Origin: Diphasiastrum complanatum
Lineage: Eukaryota; Streptophyta; Lycopodiopsida; Lycopodiales; Lycopodiaceae
Length of the DNA: 64,000 nucleotides
Assembly: GCA_029204225.1 (NCBI GenBank)
Contig: MU832067.1
Location: 15,001-79,000, forward strand
Direction: 5' to 3'
The position numbers and the translations under genes were made by a program. Of this stretch, positions 39,625 through 55,120 are shown piece by piece. The notes under the pieces were generated by a model. It made no database searches. It was not told the DNA's origin and saw only the letters and a list, made by a program, of their open reading frames with translations. Position 1 is the stretch's first letter, and each line of letters starts with the position of its first letter.

Positions 39625-41541
39625 TTACCCAGCTTTTAACATTAGCTTCGCATCTGCTACTATACTCCTCAGTGCACTGCAGGTTGCTGCGTGACCTGCA
39701 TCAGTTTCCATGTCGGTGTCACCGTCGTTATCTGTTATATCGTGCTCATGAGCTTCATCTTTGCCTATGGAATCGTCGCTTTTATCAGAAAGGAACAAAT
39801 TATCATTAAGTTGGTCACCATCCGTGCAGTCATCAGAATCGTAATAATCCCAGTACGAGAGCTCCAATTCTTTTGCTATCTTCGCTGGCTGTGGAGATGA
39901 TGCAGCCGGTTTCTTCACCATCGACCAGGAAAGAAAACGAGCTTGACAAATTGTGAGACTGCATACCCTGGGATCATCGCTAGGGACATATCCGAGTTGG
40001 AGTCCACAGACTACACAGATCGAAGTAAGGCATGCCAAATACTTGACCACGTACCGCAGCAGCCCAGTAAAGCAATTTTTCTGTGAAAGCACTAGCGATG
40101 GTTTCAGCTGTTGCTCTAGATACTGTCTCACGATGTGAGGAAGAAGATAGGAGATAGCAAAAGAGGAGGACAAGGCCTTGCAATACGGCTGAGATGCGAT
40201 TACTGCTGGGTCGGTAAGAGAGATCGATTGCTCCGAAGAATGTTTCTGGAAAATTATTTTGATATAGAGGGGTTGATCTTTGTTCAAGCCGATGGCATTG
40301 GCTACGGCTGTGAGATCGTTATCCATGAAGGATGGAAGGTCTAAAGAGATGTCTATAGTGAGGTTGTTCTGCCAAGAGCCTCGGATATTGCACCAGTGTA
40401 ACACTTTCCCATCCCGAATAGCTTTCACCTTTGCCATTTTCCACACAGTCGACGTCGAAGTCTTCCGGAATTCATCAGAGAGGCGGATGAATTTTTTGAC
40501 ATCTGTCTCTTTTATCAGTTCTAAGAGTGAAAAATAGTCTGATGAGCTCCTTAGTCCCCATCCTTTATTGCTGATAATATGATTTCCTGCATCGCTAAGC
40601 TTTCTCTTCTTGATCGATAGGTTAGTGACGTTTTGGTCCTCTAATTGCTCATACTCGTTCGCCAGCGCGTGATCTTCTTGTGTATGGATAATAGGAATTT
40701 CATCAGCCTTTGTGTCATCGCCAGCCGCCGCTCCAAAGGCCTTCCATTTACTCATAGTAATCGAAGAATCCATCTCTAATTTTCCATAGGTCGTAGTTTC
40801 TGCGGAAGAAGTCGCACTCTCATCGGACGATCCATAGCCAAAGGAGACTTCCGTAAGCTTGGCAGCCAAAGCTTCGCAATTTCCTTGGAGGAGCAGACAC
40901 GACAGTATCGCGGCTGCTGCTTTGGCTACCTCCTCGACTGTCTCGCTTGAGATTTTGCATCTACTCACAGCAGCCTCGACGTTATACCTCAGATACCTAC
41001 ATAACATGGCATCCTTCTCGTCTGCAAACCTCACATACTGCTCACAGAAGCTCTCCATGGCATCAAGCACGTCAAAAAGAGTTCCAGCAGATTGGATCAA
41101 TTTCTCGCACATAGCTGCGACTTGAGCAAGGTCTGCTCTTAGCCCTGGTTCTGCCCAACATAAATCTATTTTCCAATCCGAAGTCTCCTTTATCTTTTGC
41201 TCATTGAATATTATTTCAGGATCAGAAGCTGTGTGTTTGCAAGACATGACGGGGCCCGATGCGCCGAGAATCCTCACACGAAATGCTTGAGAAATTGTAG
41301 TAGCAGAAGATGATTGAATTCTTTTCCATCTTCCGGTTGGGTCGGCTTCAGATCGATATCCGCTTGGAAGCTGAATTAGCCATAGCAGGCCTCCAAGGCC
41401 GAATTTCAGCTGTCCTGTTCGATTATCGAATTGGATCCATGAATCGGAACTTTTGTGAATGTGGCTCTGCACTGGGCCGCATGAGTGGGCTTGCTGCATC
41501 CAGCAACAAAACTCTAATTGCAACAGCGTCTCTAGGTCCAT
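39625..41541 (-). CDS. 638-codon protein of uncertain family, weakly PARP6/8-like
   Basis: One uninterrupted exon begins at ATG 41,541 (MDLETLLQLEFCCWMQQAHS). Its length without a lesion in an AT-rich region argues for selection. Visible parts: an N-terminal globular region to ~residue 215; a Ser/Thr/Asp linker with a basic patch (SIKKRKLSD); a region with LDLPSFMDNDLTAVANAIGL and PLYIKIIFQ; then SYLLPHIVRQYLEQQLKPSL and a Cys cluster (CVVCG..LGY.....RVCSLTIC) of C-x2-C...C-x4-C type; and a long acidic tail (DYYDSDD to DGDTDMETDAG). The order IKI.F.-PYCKALS-LPH-zinc cluster recalls the region before the catalytic domain of PARP6/8-type proteins, but no ADP-ribosyltransferase motif is present. 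The frame ends at GGGTAA, which is also a good donor (GG|GTAAAT), so further exons may lie at lower coordinates. Confidence 0.6.
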   Translation of the reverse strand: MDLETLLQLEFCCWMQQAHSCGPVQSHIHKSSDSWIQFDNRTGQLKFGLGGLLWLIQLPSGYRSEADPTGRWKRIQSSSATTISQAFRVRILGASGPVMSCKHTASDPEIIFNEQKIKETSDWKIDLCWAEPGLRADLAQVAAMCEKLIQSAGTLFDVLDAMESFCEQYVRFADEKDAMLCRYLRYNVEAAVSRCKISSETVEEVAKAAAAILSCLLLQGNCEALAAKLTEVSFGYGSSDESATSSAETTTYGKLEMDSSITMSKWKAFGAAAGDDTKADEIPIIHTQEDHALANEYEQLEDQNVTNLSIKKRKLSDAGNHIISNKGWGLRSSSDYFSLLELIKETDVKKFIRLSDEFRKTSTSTVWKMAKVKAIRDGKVLHWCNIRGSWQNNLTIDISLDLPSFMDNDLTAVANAIGLNKDQPLYIKIIFQKHSSEQSISLTDPAVIASQPYCKALSSSFAISYLLPHIVRQYLEQQLKPSLVLSQKNCFTGLLRYVVKYLACLTSICVVCGLQLGYVPSDDPRVCSLTICQARFLSWSMVKKPAASSPQPAKIAKELELSYWDYYDSDDCTDGDQLNDNLFLSDKSDDSIGKDEAHEHDITDNDGDTDMETDAGHAATCSALRSIVADAKLMLKAG

Positions 41542-44664
<3,123 letters not shown>

Positions 44665-44960
44665 CACTATAACATTTTGGAGGTTTTTCGACCCTATTAC
44701 CGAGGGTTTTATGGAGCAAAAATTCAAAAAAAGGTCCTTAAACACCGGTATGTCCAACGATGTATGCCTCGCTAACAAAACCTCGATAATTGCATCGGTT
44801 TCCGAAGTATCCCCATGATAATATTTTCGTGTTATTTATGGAATGTATTTTTCAAGGGACATCTATATAACCCTCGAGGATAGACTGATCAGAGTGAATG
44901 TGTTCTGAGGGTTATATCGAGGGATGTCGAAATAAACCTCGGAAATATAGGTACTCATTC
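44665..44960 (-). mobile_element. CACTA (En/Spm) element terminus with subterminal repeats
   Basis: CACTATAACATTTTGGAGG begins at 44,665, a CACTA-type terminal repeat start. It is followed by a cluster of short direct and inverted motifs: ACCGAGGGTTTTATGG, AACCCTCGAGG, GGGTTATATCGAGGG, AACCTCGG and CCGAGGCTTATT. Such CCGAGG/CCTCGG clusters serve as transposase-binding sites in CACTA ends. The opposite terminus was not found. Confidence 0.6.
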
Positions 44961-45268
44961 CCGAGGCTTATTCCAAAGGAGTGAAAATGCAAAAAAAAAA
45001 AAAAATGCAAGACAGAATGGAGCCAGTGTATTGGCTCCATTATGCCCTAAAAATGTCCTCCAACCAATCCCAGGAGTCTTTTGCACCACTTCTTAAGAAG
45101 TTGGTAAGCAAAATCATTTGCAAATATTTGAGTTACATTTCATGCACTTAAAGATTGATGAAACACTCATCTTAAACAAATATATATTCATAAATAAAAT
45201 GTTCCAAGTACAAAGATATATTACAAACTAAATTGGGACTCTCACATACATGTGTGCTGATGAAACAC

Positions 45269-45950
45269 CTAACTAGATCCAGCTGAGTCGTCCTCATCCT
45301 GGCCATGGACATCGGAATCATGTGATTGTGATGCATGGGATTGGGACTGCGATACCTACGTCCAATGAAGAGGAATAAGTTATTTGAGAAATGTGGTGAG
45401 AGTGAGAGTTAGACCACAAGAATGTAGTGAAGTTAAAATATATCTTGAAGCCATATAGATGTCAGAATATCCACCCCAATCAATTCTCACTCCTTGTGTC
45501 TCCAATAATTCGAGTAATGATTGCATGTTGTTGGAATATGCAGACTTATACTCTTCTTTCGTGGGAGACTGCCTTACGACAAATTTTTACATGAACCGAC
45601 AAAAATGTGATTTTAATTTAAACAAATACACAAATAATCTACGTTAGTGCAAGAAGATTAGCAAAATAATATTTGAATTTCGATAATGTCAAATTCAACA
45701 TATGGGTAGGGAGACCTACGAAATGGACATGACAAGAACCTTGGCCGCTGCTGCCCAGGTGAGAAGACATGAAATTATTCCTTAATCTTTCAATATTAAT
45801 CCATGAATTATTATCCTTAGTTTGATCTTTCCATTTAAATAAGTACTCAAAGATGCAACAATTCTTCAATTGCTTGTCTCTATATATGAGTACTAACTCA
45901 AAATCCCAAGATACACTAAGCCATAAATCTTTCAAACGGGTTGATCTTCT
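45269..45950 (-). pseudogene. CACTA-associated second protein (PttA/Transposase_24-like), C-terminal part
   Basis: A last exon from ~45,352 to the stop at 45,269 reads SQSQSHASQSHDSDVHGQDE, DDSAGSS, after the acceptor GACGTAG. An upstream segment (45,430-45,590) reads SPTKEEYKSAYSNNMQSLLE and LLETQGVRIDWGGYS, the usual ending of plant Ptta/En/Spm-type proteins. Together with the CACTA terminus ~600 bp downstream this is the 3' end of a minus-oriented element. Upstream coding sequence is lost or too decayed to follow. Confidence 0.5.
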
Positions 45951-47139
45951 CCAAATAAAAGTTCATCACTTCCATGTAATCATAATTACATGAACCACTG
46001 GGAGAATTAACTCTTTATTACATAGATCAAATCCAAAGCTAAAGAAAATTCATTGTTTTGATAGTCTAAATCTTATCCACAATTTCTTGTAGATAATAGT
46101 GCTTCTTGGTACAAATATATTTAGAATATCCAAATGTTCTAAAATACAACAATTCAATCAACCAAAATCTCTAGGAGATCCATCAAGACTCAGACATCCA
46201 TAACTCAATCCGAAGCACTGCAGTTACTCTATGAGTTAATAGCCCTATTTCTAACATTTCATTCCAGAAATTTAATCAATTGTACTATGGAATTAATCCA
46301 TAACTGGTATTATGCAACTTTCCCATATAAATGATCAAGAATTTACAAGATCGCTTAACAGTTGATTAACTGACTAATTAGAACAGTTATTATTGGAGCA
46401 TGAAGACGTAGACAGTCTGTACTGAAATCTTGTATATTTCTGTAGAGTGTCATCTTTTTCACATTTTTTGCATTTTACGCGAAGCAGTGTCGCATTTATG
46501 AAAGTGTCTGAAATGGCCTAAAAACTGAGTTAACACAAGTGTCGCAAAACACTTAGTTGCTCAGGATGGCCCGAAGGTGACAAGGGCGATAGTGTCAGGT
46601 TTTTCGCCTATGGAAATTCCTGAGTAAAAATGCAGACTGTAGTGACAATCAGTGCAAGAATGCAGACTGTTGAAAAACAGTTCATTTTTTGCAGACTACT
46701 TGAGAGAGTGATTTACATGAAAAGGAAGGAGGGCAGTTAGGATGAGTAGGAGTAAGATTAAACTCCAACAAAATGTATATGGTCATGCCTAGTGAACACT
46801 TTCCTAAATTTGGGTTGGTCCTCTTTGCTTTGAGTAGTATTGAGGTCCTTCTAAATAGTGTTGTGACATTGATGCCATATGCAGGACCTTAATAAAATTG
46901 GGGTGATTGGCATGCTTTGTGTCATCATCAATGGAGGATGCAAGTGTATGGTTTGAATTCAAATGCTTGTTCTTTAGAAGAGCAACACATGCAAGGATGC
47001 AAGATCTCAAGGGCAAATCATAAATACATTGATGGACGTTCAGTCCAAATGTGCATGGAAACATTGGTGCATACATAAATACTTCCATTGGCCAACCTTT
47101 ATTGACAATAAAACACAACAATGGAAAAGAAGAATATTT
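45951..47139. other. Intergenic or decayed CACTA interior
   Basis: No supported gene. A TGCAGACTGT.GTGACAATCAGT-type direct repeat occurs near 46,635-46,675. Confidence 0.35.
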
Positions 47140-48345
47140 TACTAGGAATGTAAGGGCACTTTTGTAATGGTCTGTGCCACTAGATCTATCAAGGTTGGGG
47201 AGGAATTGTTAATCAGGTATAGTTTCAACAGTCCTTTGCCCAAATGTTTGCAAAAGACAATAAGTCAAATGTGAATTATTAATTTTTTTTTATATGTTGA
47301 ATATGTATAATCCATGCATTCTTGATTGTATTTGGTTTTGTCATTAAATCTGTAAAATTTTAGAAGAACTATTTGGCCAACGTATGTGAAATTCGCAAAC
47401 ACATAAATATGTAGAAGCATGCAATTCACAGAGTTTATTGAATGTTAACAAGTTGGAATGAAGAATGTTCTAAAAGATACATTGGTACGTTGGTATAGTG
47501 TTGATTTACTGGTAGTCTTGTTGTTGCTATGATGATTTTCATTCCAACATCATGTTTATTATCGTGATTTTAATTGAAATCCATCAATGAAAAAGTAGAA
47601 TATCTTAAGAGAATTACAAATGGCACTGAAGGAATGGTTTGTGCCACTAGATCTATGAGCAAGATTTAGGGTTTAGGGTAATCCAATTGTCATTTGCCTA
47701 GATGTTTACAAAAGATAATAAGTGAAAGCTAATGTATGTGAAATTTGTAAATATGTAAATATGTATATATGTAGAAGAGGGTAATTATTTGAGTTTATTG
47801 AATGTTAACAAGTTGGAATGAATAATGTCCCAAAGATACATTGGTATGTTCGTATATTGTTGATATGTTGTTGCTATGATGATTTTCATTCCAGCATCAT
47901 GTTTATTATTGTGATTTTCATCAAAACCCATCAATGAAATAGTAAAATATTTTAAGAGAATTACAAATGGCACTTATGTAATGGTTTGTGCCACTAGATC
48001 TATGATAAAGGTTGGTTGTTCATCAAGTGTAGTTGGGAAACATTTCTCGAATGTTAGGGAAACTGATTGTAAAATCAAGTCCAATCATTTGCCTGGATAA
48101 AAGCATGCAAAATTTTGAGTTTATTGAATGTTAACAAGTTGGAATGAAGAATGTTCTAAAATATCATTGGTATGTTGGTATGTTGTTGATATATTGGTAG
48201 TTTAATTTGTTGCTCTGATGATTGGTATATTGGTAGTTATGTGCGTACTTTTTTAGCAAAGAAAAAATTTATATTCATGCAACATTTAGATCTATCAAAT
48301 ATGGGGAGGAAATGTTTATCAAGTAGAGTTTCAACTTTTTGTTGT
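47140..48345 (+). repeat. Tandem repeat, ~325-360 bp period, about three copies
   Basis: GAGTTTATTGAATGTTAACA starts at 47,431, 47,791 and 48,116. GGTTTGTGCCACTAGATCTA-type blocks occur in step near 47,170, 47,635 and 47,982, together with ATGATGATTTTCATTCCA and TTTAAGAGAATTACAAATGG. Copies diverge by many point changes. The array leads directly into the CACTA transposase fragment. Confidence 0.75.
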
Positions 48346-48379
48346 TTTGGTATATAAGATTCTTCATCCTCATTTAGCA

Positions 48380-49387
48380 TTGGAGACAACGAATGTTAGA
48401 CAACGGTCCTCATATAGAGCAATATCTCATTGTCAACATCAAGGCTTAAGAGAGATGATGAAAACTGATGAGCACATTAATCAAGAGACCAATGCATCTG
48501 AATCTAGTTCATCTACCTCTTCGCAAACAAATTCCAACGATGAAAATGAGCTTCCAATGAATGAAGAATTTGATGCCATGGGAGACATGTTGGATGCTAT
48601 GTATGAGAACAATAATGTAGATAGACACAATGAAGAAAATGAGGAGGCACTTTTGTCTAAAGAAGAAAAGAATCTGCAAGAAGAATCAAAGAAAACATTG
48701 TACCCTGGAGCAAAGACATCTCGTTTGGCAACTTCTCTACTTCTATTAAATCTTCAAGCCAAATATAGATAGAGTGACCAAAGCCTCACATCATTATTTG
48801 AGTAAAAGAAATTTCATCAGGCTTGTCATATTTTCTTTGAAACAAACTTTACAATTTGGACATCTAGCAATAATCTTCTAATACTTCTTTTGCCATGTAC
48901 AGACTATTGAGAAATAAAATTCTCCCAAAAGGGAATGTCATGCCTGAGACAAAAGATGAGGCACGAAAGATATTGTCTAACATGGGGATGAACTTCAAGC
49001 AATATCATTCATGTCCAAAGGATTGCACTTTATATCGAGGCAGGTACCAATCTCTCAAGAGATGTCCCATTTGTGATACTCCTCGATATAGAGATGATTT
49101 GCAGGGGGCAACCATTCCATGCAAAGTTTTACGACATTTCCAATAATTCTATGATTGCAACGTTTATTTCGTTGTAAATCTCTTGCACAAATTATGGATT
49201 GGCATGCACATCATATCTCTACAAATGAGATAATGAGGGTACCTTTAGATTCACTTGCATGGAAACACACCAACAAAGAGTATCCAAGCTTTTCCAATGA
49301 GTCAATAAATGTGAGGAGGTCTGTGGAAGACTGGCGAAGACTTTGGGAGGAGTCTCAAGTCGTGTCTATTCCCACATACGAATAATA
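48380..49387 (+). pseudogene. CACTA transposase (TNP2-type) N-terminal fragment
   Basis: The plus strand begins with an acidic Ser/Asn-rich lead, then LYPGAKTSRLATSLLLLNLQ (TNP2 N-terminal landmark). After a broken stretch it reads NKILPKGNVMPETKDEARKI and CPKDCTLYRGRYQSLKRCPI with the paired-Cys pattern C-x3-C..C-x2-C. After a frame break at ~49,146 it continues LQRLFRCKSLAQIMDWHAHH and PLDSLAWKHTNKEYPSFSNE. These follow TNP2 proteins in order, but the element stops before the DDE catalytic region. There are at least two frame breaks, and no ATG opens the frame. Confidence 0.85.
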
Positions 49388-50721
49388 GGCCTCAGTAGGT
49401 TAGATATGAATCATAGGTGCTAGGTAGGTCATTCGGTATTATCAGAAATTTTAGAGCTATTGAGTGACTCAATGTTAATGTTTTGCTTTTTTGGAGTGGT
49501 ATTCATATTATTACAACATAGGTGCTAATGGTCACATTCATTGAGATATTCTAAGTCATTGTTGATCGAATTAGTTGGATTTTGAGATGTTTTTGAATCA
49601 TATTGTGTACAATGGCTTCCAATTCTTTTGAGTCTAATATCCATAGTGAATCAATGTTATCACTTCAGAACTTTTAACTTCACAATATGAAGTGAATGCA
49701 ATCATTTCAAAATGAAAATATGTATTGGTACCACCCCACTATAGGTGGCTTTCAAGTGAAATGTTGCCTACTTGCCAAGGTGGTTGTATTGGGCCTTATC
49801 CACTATAATTAGTTGCAGCTTGCCCTTAGAGAGCTAATATATTCCTTGTGTATTTTGATGTTGTTAGGATAAGTGCAAGGTAGTCACAATATAAATATAT
49901 AGGTGCCGTGCAATACAAATGTAGACTATTATGAGTCCAGATTTTTAGGCATGAAAAGTACACCTTGGGCAAAATAATTTGAAATTTGTAAAGTATTGTG
50001 TGCTTTTTTGTACACTTCTTTCATAGTGTCAATATCATGACTCACACGTGAAAATGTACTCGTACTTGGCACATGGATGGGCATTAATCCAATAGGTTGT
50101 TGACAACACATGAAGGCACTAATTTGCTCTAGCAATGGATATTTTTAAGGGCCCCACATTGTTGAGAAAGGATGTACAATGATCATGATGCTTGTTTTGT
50201 TTAATGAGACAATTTAAAAAAAAACCACTTGGTATTTTGAGCTTTAGCCACCTAAAAGACCTACATCTTTTATCTTATACATCCATCATAAATAGTAAAG
50301 TTTAACCTTTAAGCAAATCCAAATAGACATTTTTGGGTGACACGTAGCATTTTGCATCTTTAGAGCACAATCTTATTACAGTTTTAGATCTTTTCTTTTG
50401 AACACAATCTTTTTAACGGTCTAGATATTTCCTCTGGAGAGCAAATTTTTTTAATGAATTCGATCTTCCACTCGAGCACAATCTTTCTAACAACCATTGA
50501 TATGTCGAGAGCATCACAAACATTCTTGAGCAAACCCTTGGATGGTGGCCAGCCCATGACTAGCTACTCTCTCCTAAACCAATAAAAAATTACCAACATA
50601 TTTCTTGATTCCCTCCTCAATCACACAAAAAGATAATAGGAGCATAATTCTTTTTCCTTGGGGAATATATAGTTATGCTTCAATTTACTTTCTCCTCACA
50701 GTCAAGTCTTGCATCTCCTTT
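49388..50721. other. Intergenic; 5' flank of the RING-H2 gene
   Basis: No gene recognised. A three-fold loose repeat of GAGCACAATCTT..TTAA lies at ~50,367-50,490 (GAGCACAATC, GAACACAATC, GAGCACAATC). Confidence 0.4.
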
Positions 50722-50722
50722 T

Positions 50723-50788
<66 letters not shown>

Positions 50789-50790
50789 GG
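50722..50790 (+). repeat. Compound (GT)n(GA)n microsatellite in the RING-H2 5' leader
   Basis: About 22 GT units followed directly by about 11 GA units, ending ~20 bp before the start codon. GAGGTAAAAGGCAAGGTAAAAGGC, written in part as GGTAAAAGGC, is duplicated between it and the ATG. Confidence 0.95.
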
Positions 50791-50810
50791 TAAAAGGCAA
50801 GGTAAAAGGC

Positions 50811-51401
50811 ATGAGAATTTTCTCTGCTGCATTTCCACCTTCACTACCAACTATGAGTACTGGATTTGGTGGATCCGACTCTGATTTTCCATGTTTAGAC
50901 AAAAAATTTATTGTACGAGCAACCATGATAATTGTGGGCATTCTGCTGATAGTACTTGTGTGCCTTGTTCGCTGGGACTCCATCCTCAGTTGGTTTCTGA
51001 GCAGTGTGCTCCCTAACGCTGATGAACTGCAGCACCAGGAAATGCAGGGACCAGAGGAGAAGGCTGCTGGTCTAAAGGATGCTGTTGTTAGCATGATCCC
51101 TGTCATACAGTATGATAAGAAGGCCATTCATTCCCCTCACATAGAATGGAAAGGTCTGTGCAGTGAATGCATGATCTGCCTGAGCGATTTCCGGGATGGC
51201 GAAATGGTACGAATCCTTCCAATATGTGGGCACTTGTTTCACATGGAGTGCGTTGATGTTTGGTTCAACCTGCATACGTCCTGCCCCGTTTGCAGACACA
51301 ATATAGTGCAAGGGGCTGCGATCTCTGCCTGCGCCTGTGATGAAGAGATTACTGAGCACCTACCAGAACAAGCTTCTGTGTCAGTTAGTTTTTGGCCCTA
51401 A
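50811..51401 (+). CDS. ATL-type RING-H2 finger E3 ubiquitin ligase
   Basis: An intronless 196-residue protein from ATG 50,811. Residues ~36-56 are one hydrophobic membrane segment (MIIVGILLIVLVCLV). A short GLD-like region (VVSMIPVIQYDKK) precedes the finger, which is C120-x2-C123-x15-C139-x-H141-x2-H144-x2-C147-x10-C158-x2-C161, with LPICGHLFHMECVDVWF carrying the Pro and Trp used for E2 binding. This is the arrangement of the plant ATL family: membrane-anchored E3 ligases, usually intronless and often stress- or defence-induced. All zinc ligands are present and there is no lesion. The compound GT/GA repeat in the leader could influence expression. Family assignment is firm; the specific member and substrate cannot be told. 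Confidence 0.93.
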   Translation: MRIFSAAFPPSLPTMSTGFGGSDSDFPCLDKKFIVRATMIIVGILLIVLVCLVRWDSILSWFLSSVLPNADELQHQEMQGPEEKAAGLKDAVVSMIPVIQYDKKAIHSPHIEWKGLCSECMICLSDFRDGEMVRILPICGHLFHMECVDVWFNLHTSCPVCRHNIVQGAAISACACDEEITEHLPEQASVSVSFWP

Positions 51402-53129
51402 TACCAAAAAGCTAGCAGTGACACTGAATTAGCTATACCATCTCGAAGTTCATCCCCTTATAGAAATTTCATCTTCTATGGATTGTCATGATCAATGGCT
51501 GCAACTTCTCTGGTGCCTGTACAGCCCATTACTTGCTATTTCATACCACGTCTTTTCTTGTAATCCTGTGTGCTACAGAAAACACTTGCATGCATGTCAA
51601 AGGCTTCTCCAACTATACAAAAGACAGAAAGTAGCTAAGGGCCGACTTACAAGTTAGTGATTTTCAGTTAGTGCTAACTGAAGTTAAGTGAGAAGTGTGC
51701 TCACAATTTAGGTAACATATTTAGTTAGCACTAACTTGAACTAGTTCATTTTGTGATGTTGTTTAACTCTTGTGAAACACCTTCCTTAAGCTAACCTGTG
51801 CTTCAATTAGTTTTGATTCCAACGCAGTCTGCTAGTTGCCTTCCTCTCTTCTCCTCCAACTGCCACACTCCATTGTTCAGCCATCTTGGCCTCCTTGTGA
51901 TGCACCTCTCTTCTCATCCATAAGTTACTAATTTGTGAATGGCTAACTTGCAAGTGGAGTAGCACCTCAACTACAACAAACATATTGAGGCAAATATAGG
52001 CGGGACCTCACTTTTAATTCCAAAATAAGCTACATGATAAGAAAAATGTGAAAAATTCACATTGATGAAAGTGGTTGGATTTGCTTATATAACCCATAAA
52101 CTTCCATGTGTCGTACGAGGCTAAAGGTTCACTAGGGCCCTTTTGAACTCACAAAAGGCCTCTATTTGTGAGCCATGTGATTAACACTAATCACCCTTCA
52201 TATCCAATGAAATGCTTACACATATTTGGCAATGGTCCATATGACATGACAAATCCGATAGTTAGTTTTTGATTAAGCCATGGTCCCACATATGCTAACC
52301 CTACTTTAACCCTATGGTGCACATGTCTTATTCATTAACTACATACATGGTCCTCCAAACACAATTACCTCAGTTCAATGTAACTAAGTTATAATATTGA
52401 GTCAAACTTTCTTTCTCTCTTTGTTTACGTCAGTTCATTGTGAAAAGCTTATAAACTTCAGTATCCATATTGCCCTTCACAGCATAAGTGGTCCCACACA
52501 CTAGTAAGATTCTTATGCATTTTGAAAACTACATGACCTTCAAGAACCATTCTGCCCTTCCAGGGAGATGATGTATCAAATGGAAAATTTCAATGTATCA
52601 ATATCTTGCATGGGTGCAATAAACCCAAAGAATCTATTTTTGTCTTTTTACTAACTATTGGGGCCGACACTAGTTGTCACATTTGACCGCAACTTTTTAA
52701 TGTTACTTTTGAAGTTTCCACATTCTTTAAAGTTTGGAAAATGTGCACTTATTAAAAACATGTACGTTTGAAAGGTAGTATGGTTGTAGTGTTCATTTTT
52801 CATTTGAAAAATTGTGAAGGGCAACGAAAGGGCATATTGGACAACAAAATTTGAAATGTGCCTTAAAATTAATGTCCTTGACCATTATGGTTATAACCCC
52901 TATTTATCCTAGGTTTATTAACCATAAAACCTATATGAAGTAGCCTTTAACCCCTATCAAACCCAAGAGTTACCTGCCACTTAGGCGAGATTAGTAACGC
53001 TAACCAATTAAGAAAGATTTGGCTCAGTTTTGGAGGCCCTTTTTGAGTCCAAAAGGGCCCTAATATTTCTGGTCATTGTAAGCCTTTAAGTGACGGCCTC
53101 GCAAGGGGCAAGATGCAAGTCTAGCATTA
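51402..53129. other. 3' flank of the RING-H2 gene; intergenic
   Basis: No gene recognised. Near 51,650-51,760 GTTAGTGCTAACT and TTAGTTAGCACTAACTTGAACTAG, quoted in part as TTAGTTAGCACTAACTT, form a small inverted repeat. Confidence 0.4.
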
Positions 53130-53530
53130 TTGGCACGTTTGGGTGCCAAGTGTGACCAGCCTTGGTGGTCACGTGTCGCCGACGGAACTGTGCTTGATGG
53201 GACTCATGTGTACTATGCCTATACATAGGTGGGGCTTTCCTTTTGCCATTCACTCAGTCTACCTAGGGAGCACGTGTAGCAATCAGGATGTATCTCTGGG
53301 CTAGGAGATGTATGCTAGGGAGAGCCGAGGGCGATGGTTGGTGGTATGGAATGCCAATTATCATTGTAGGTTCGATCGACATGTTGGTGTCGATAATTCT
53401 AATGCATGGGGGTGCATCGGTAGTGACCCTATGGATGGGAGAATACGGTGCGTCGTCACTTGTATGAGGTTTTTTTCAACCTTCAAAGCTAAAGATCTCT
53501 GGGAATTGTAACAGTTGGTACCAAAGTGTC
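53130..53530 (+). repeat. LTR-like repeat, copy 2
   Basis: The plus-strand counterpart of the repeat at 29,090-29,515. It ends GGGAATTGTAACA followed by GTTGGTACCAAAGTG, which resembles an LTR end and a diverged Met-tRNA primer-binding site. No coding region follows, so it is a solo or truncated copy. Confidence 0.6.
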
Positions 53531-53663
53531 TGATTCCTTTGCAAAAAGCACACGTTTGAATGTGATCACATAATTACCAACAACAATACAAGCATTCAAC
53601 ATCCATAAAGGATCACATACACACAAATTGGAGGCCCTTCAACAATGGAAGTAGGAAGAGGAG

Positions 53664-55120
<1,457 letters not shown>

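Noticed and set aside
47140-48345. CRISPR-like array
   Set aside because: Units of 325-360 bp without short conserved repeats and spacers; a plant tandem repeat.
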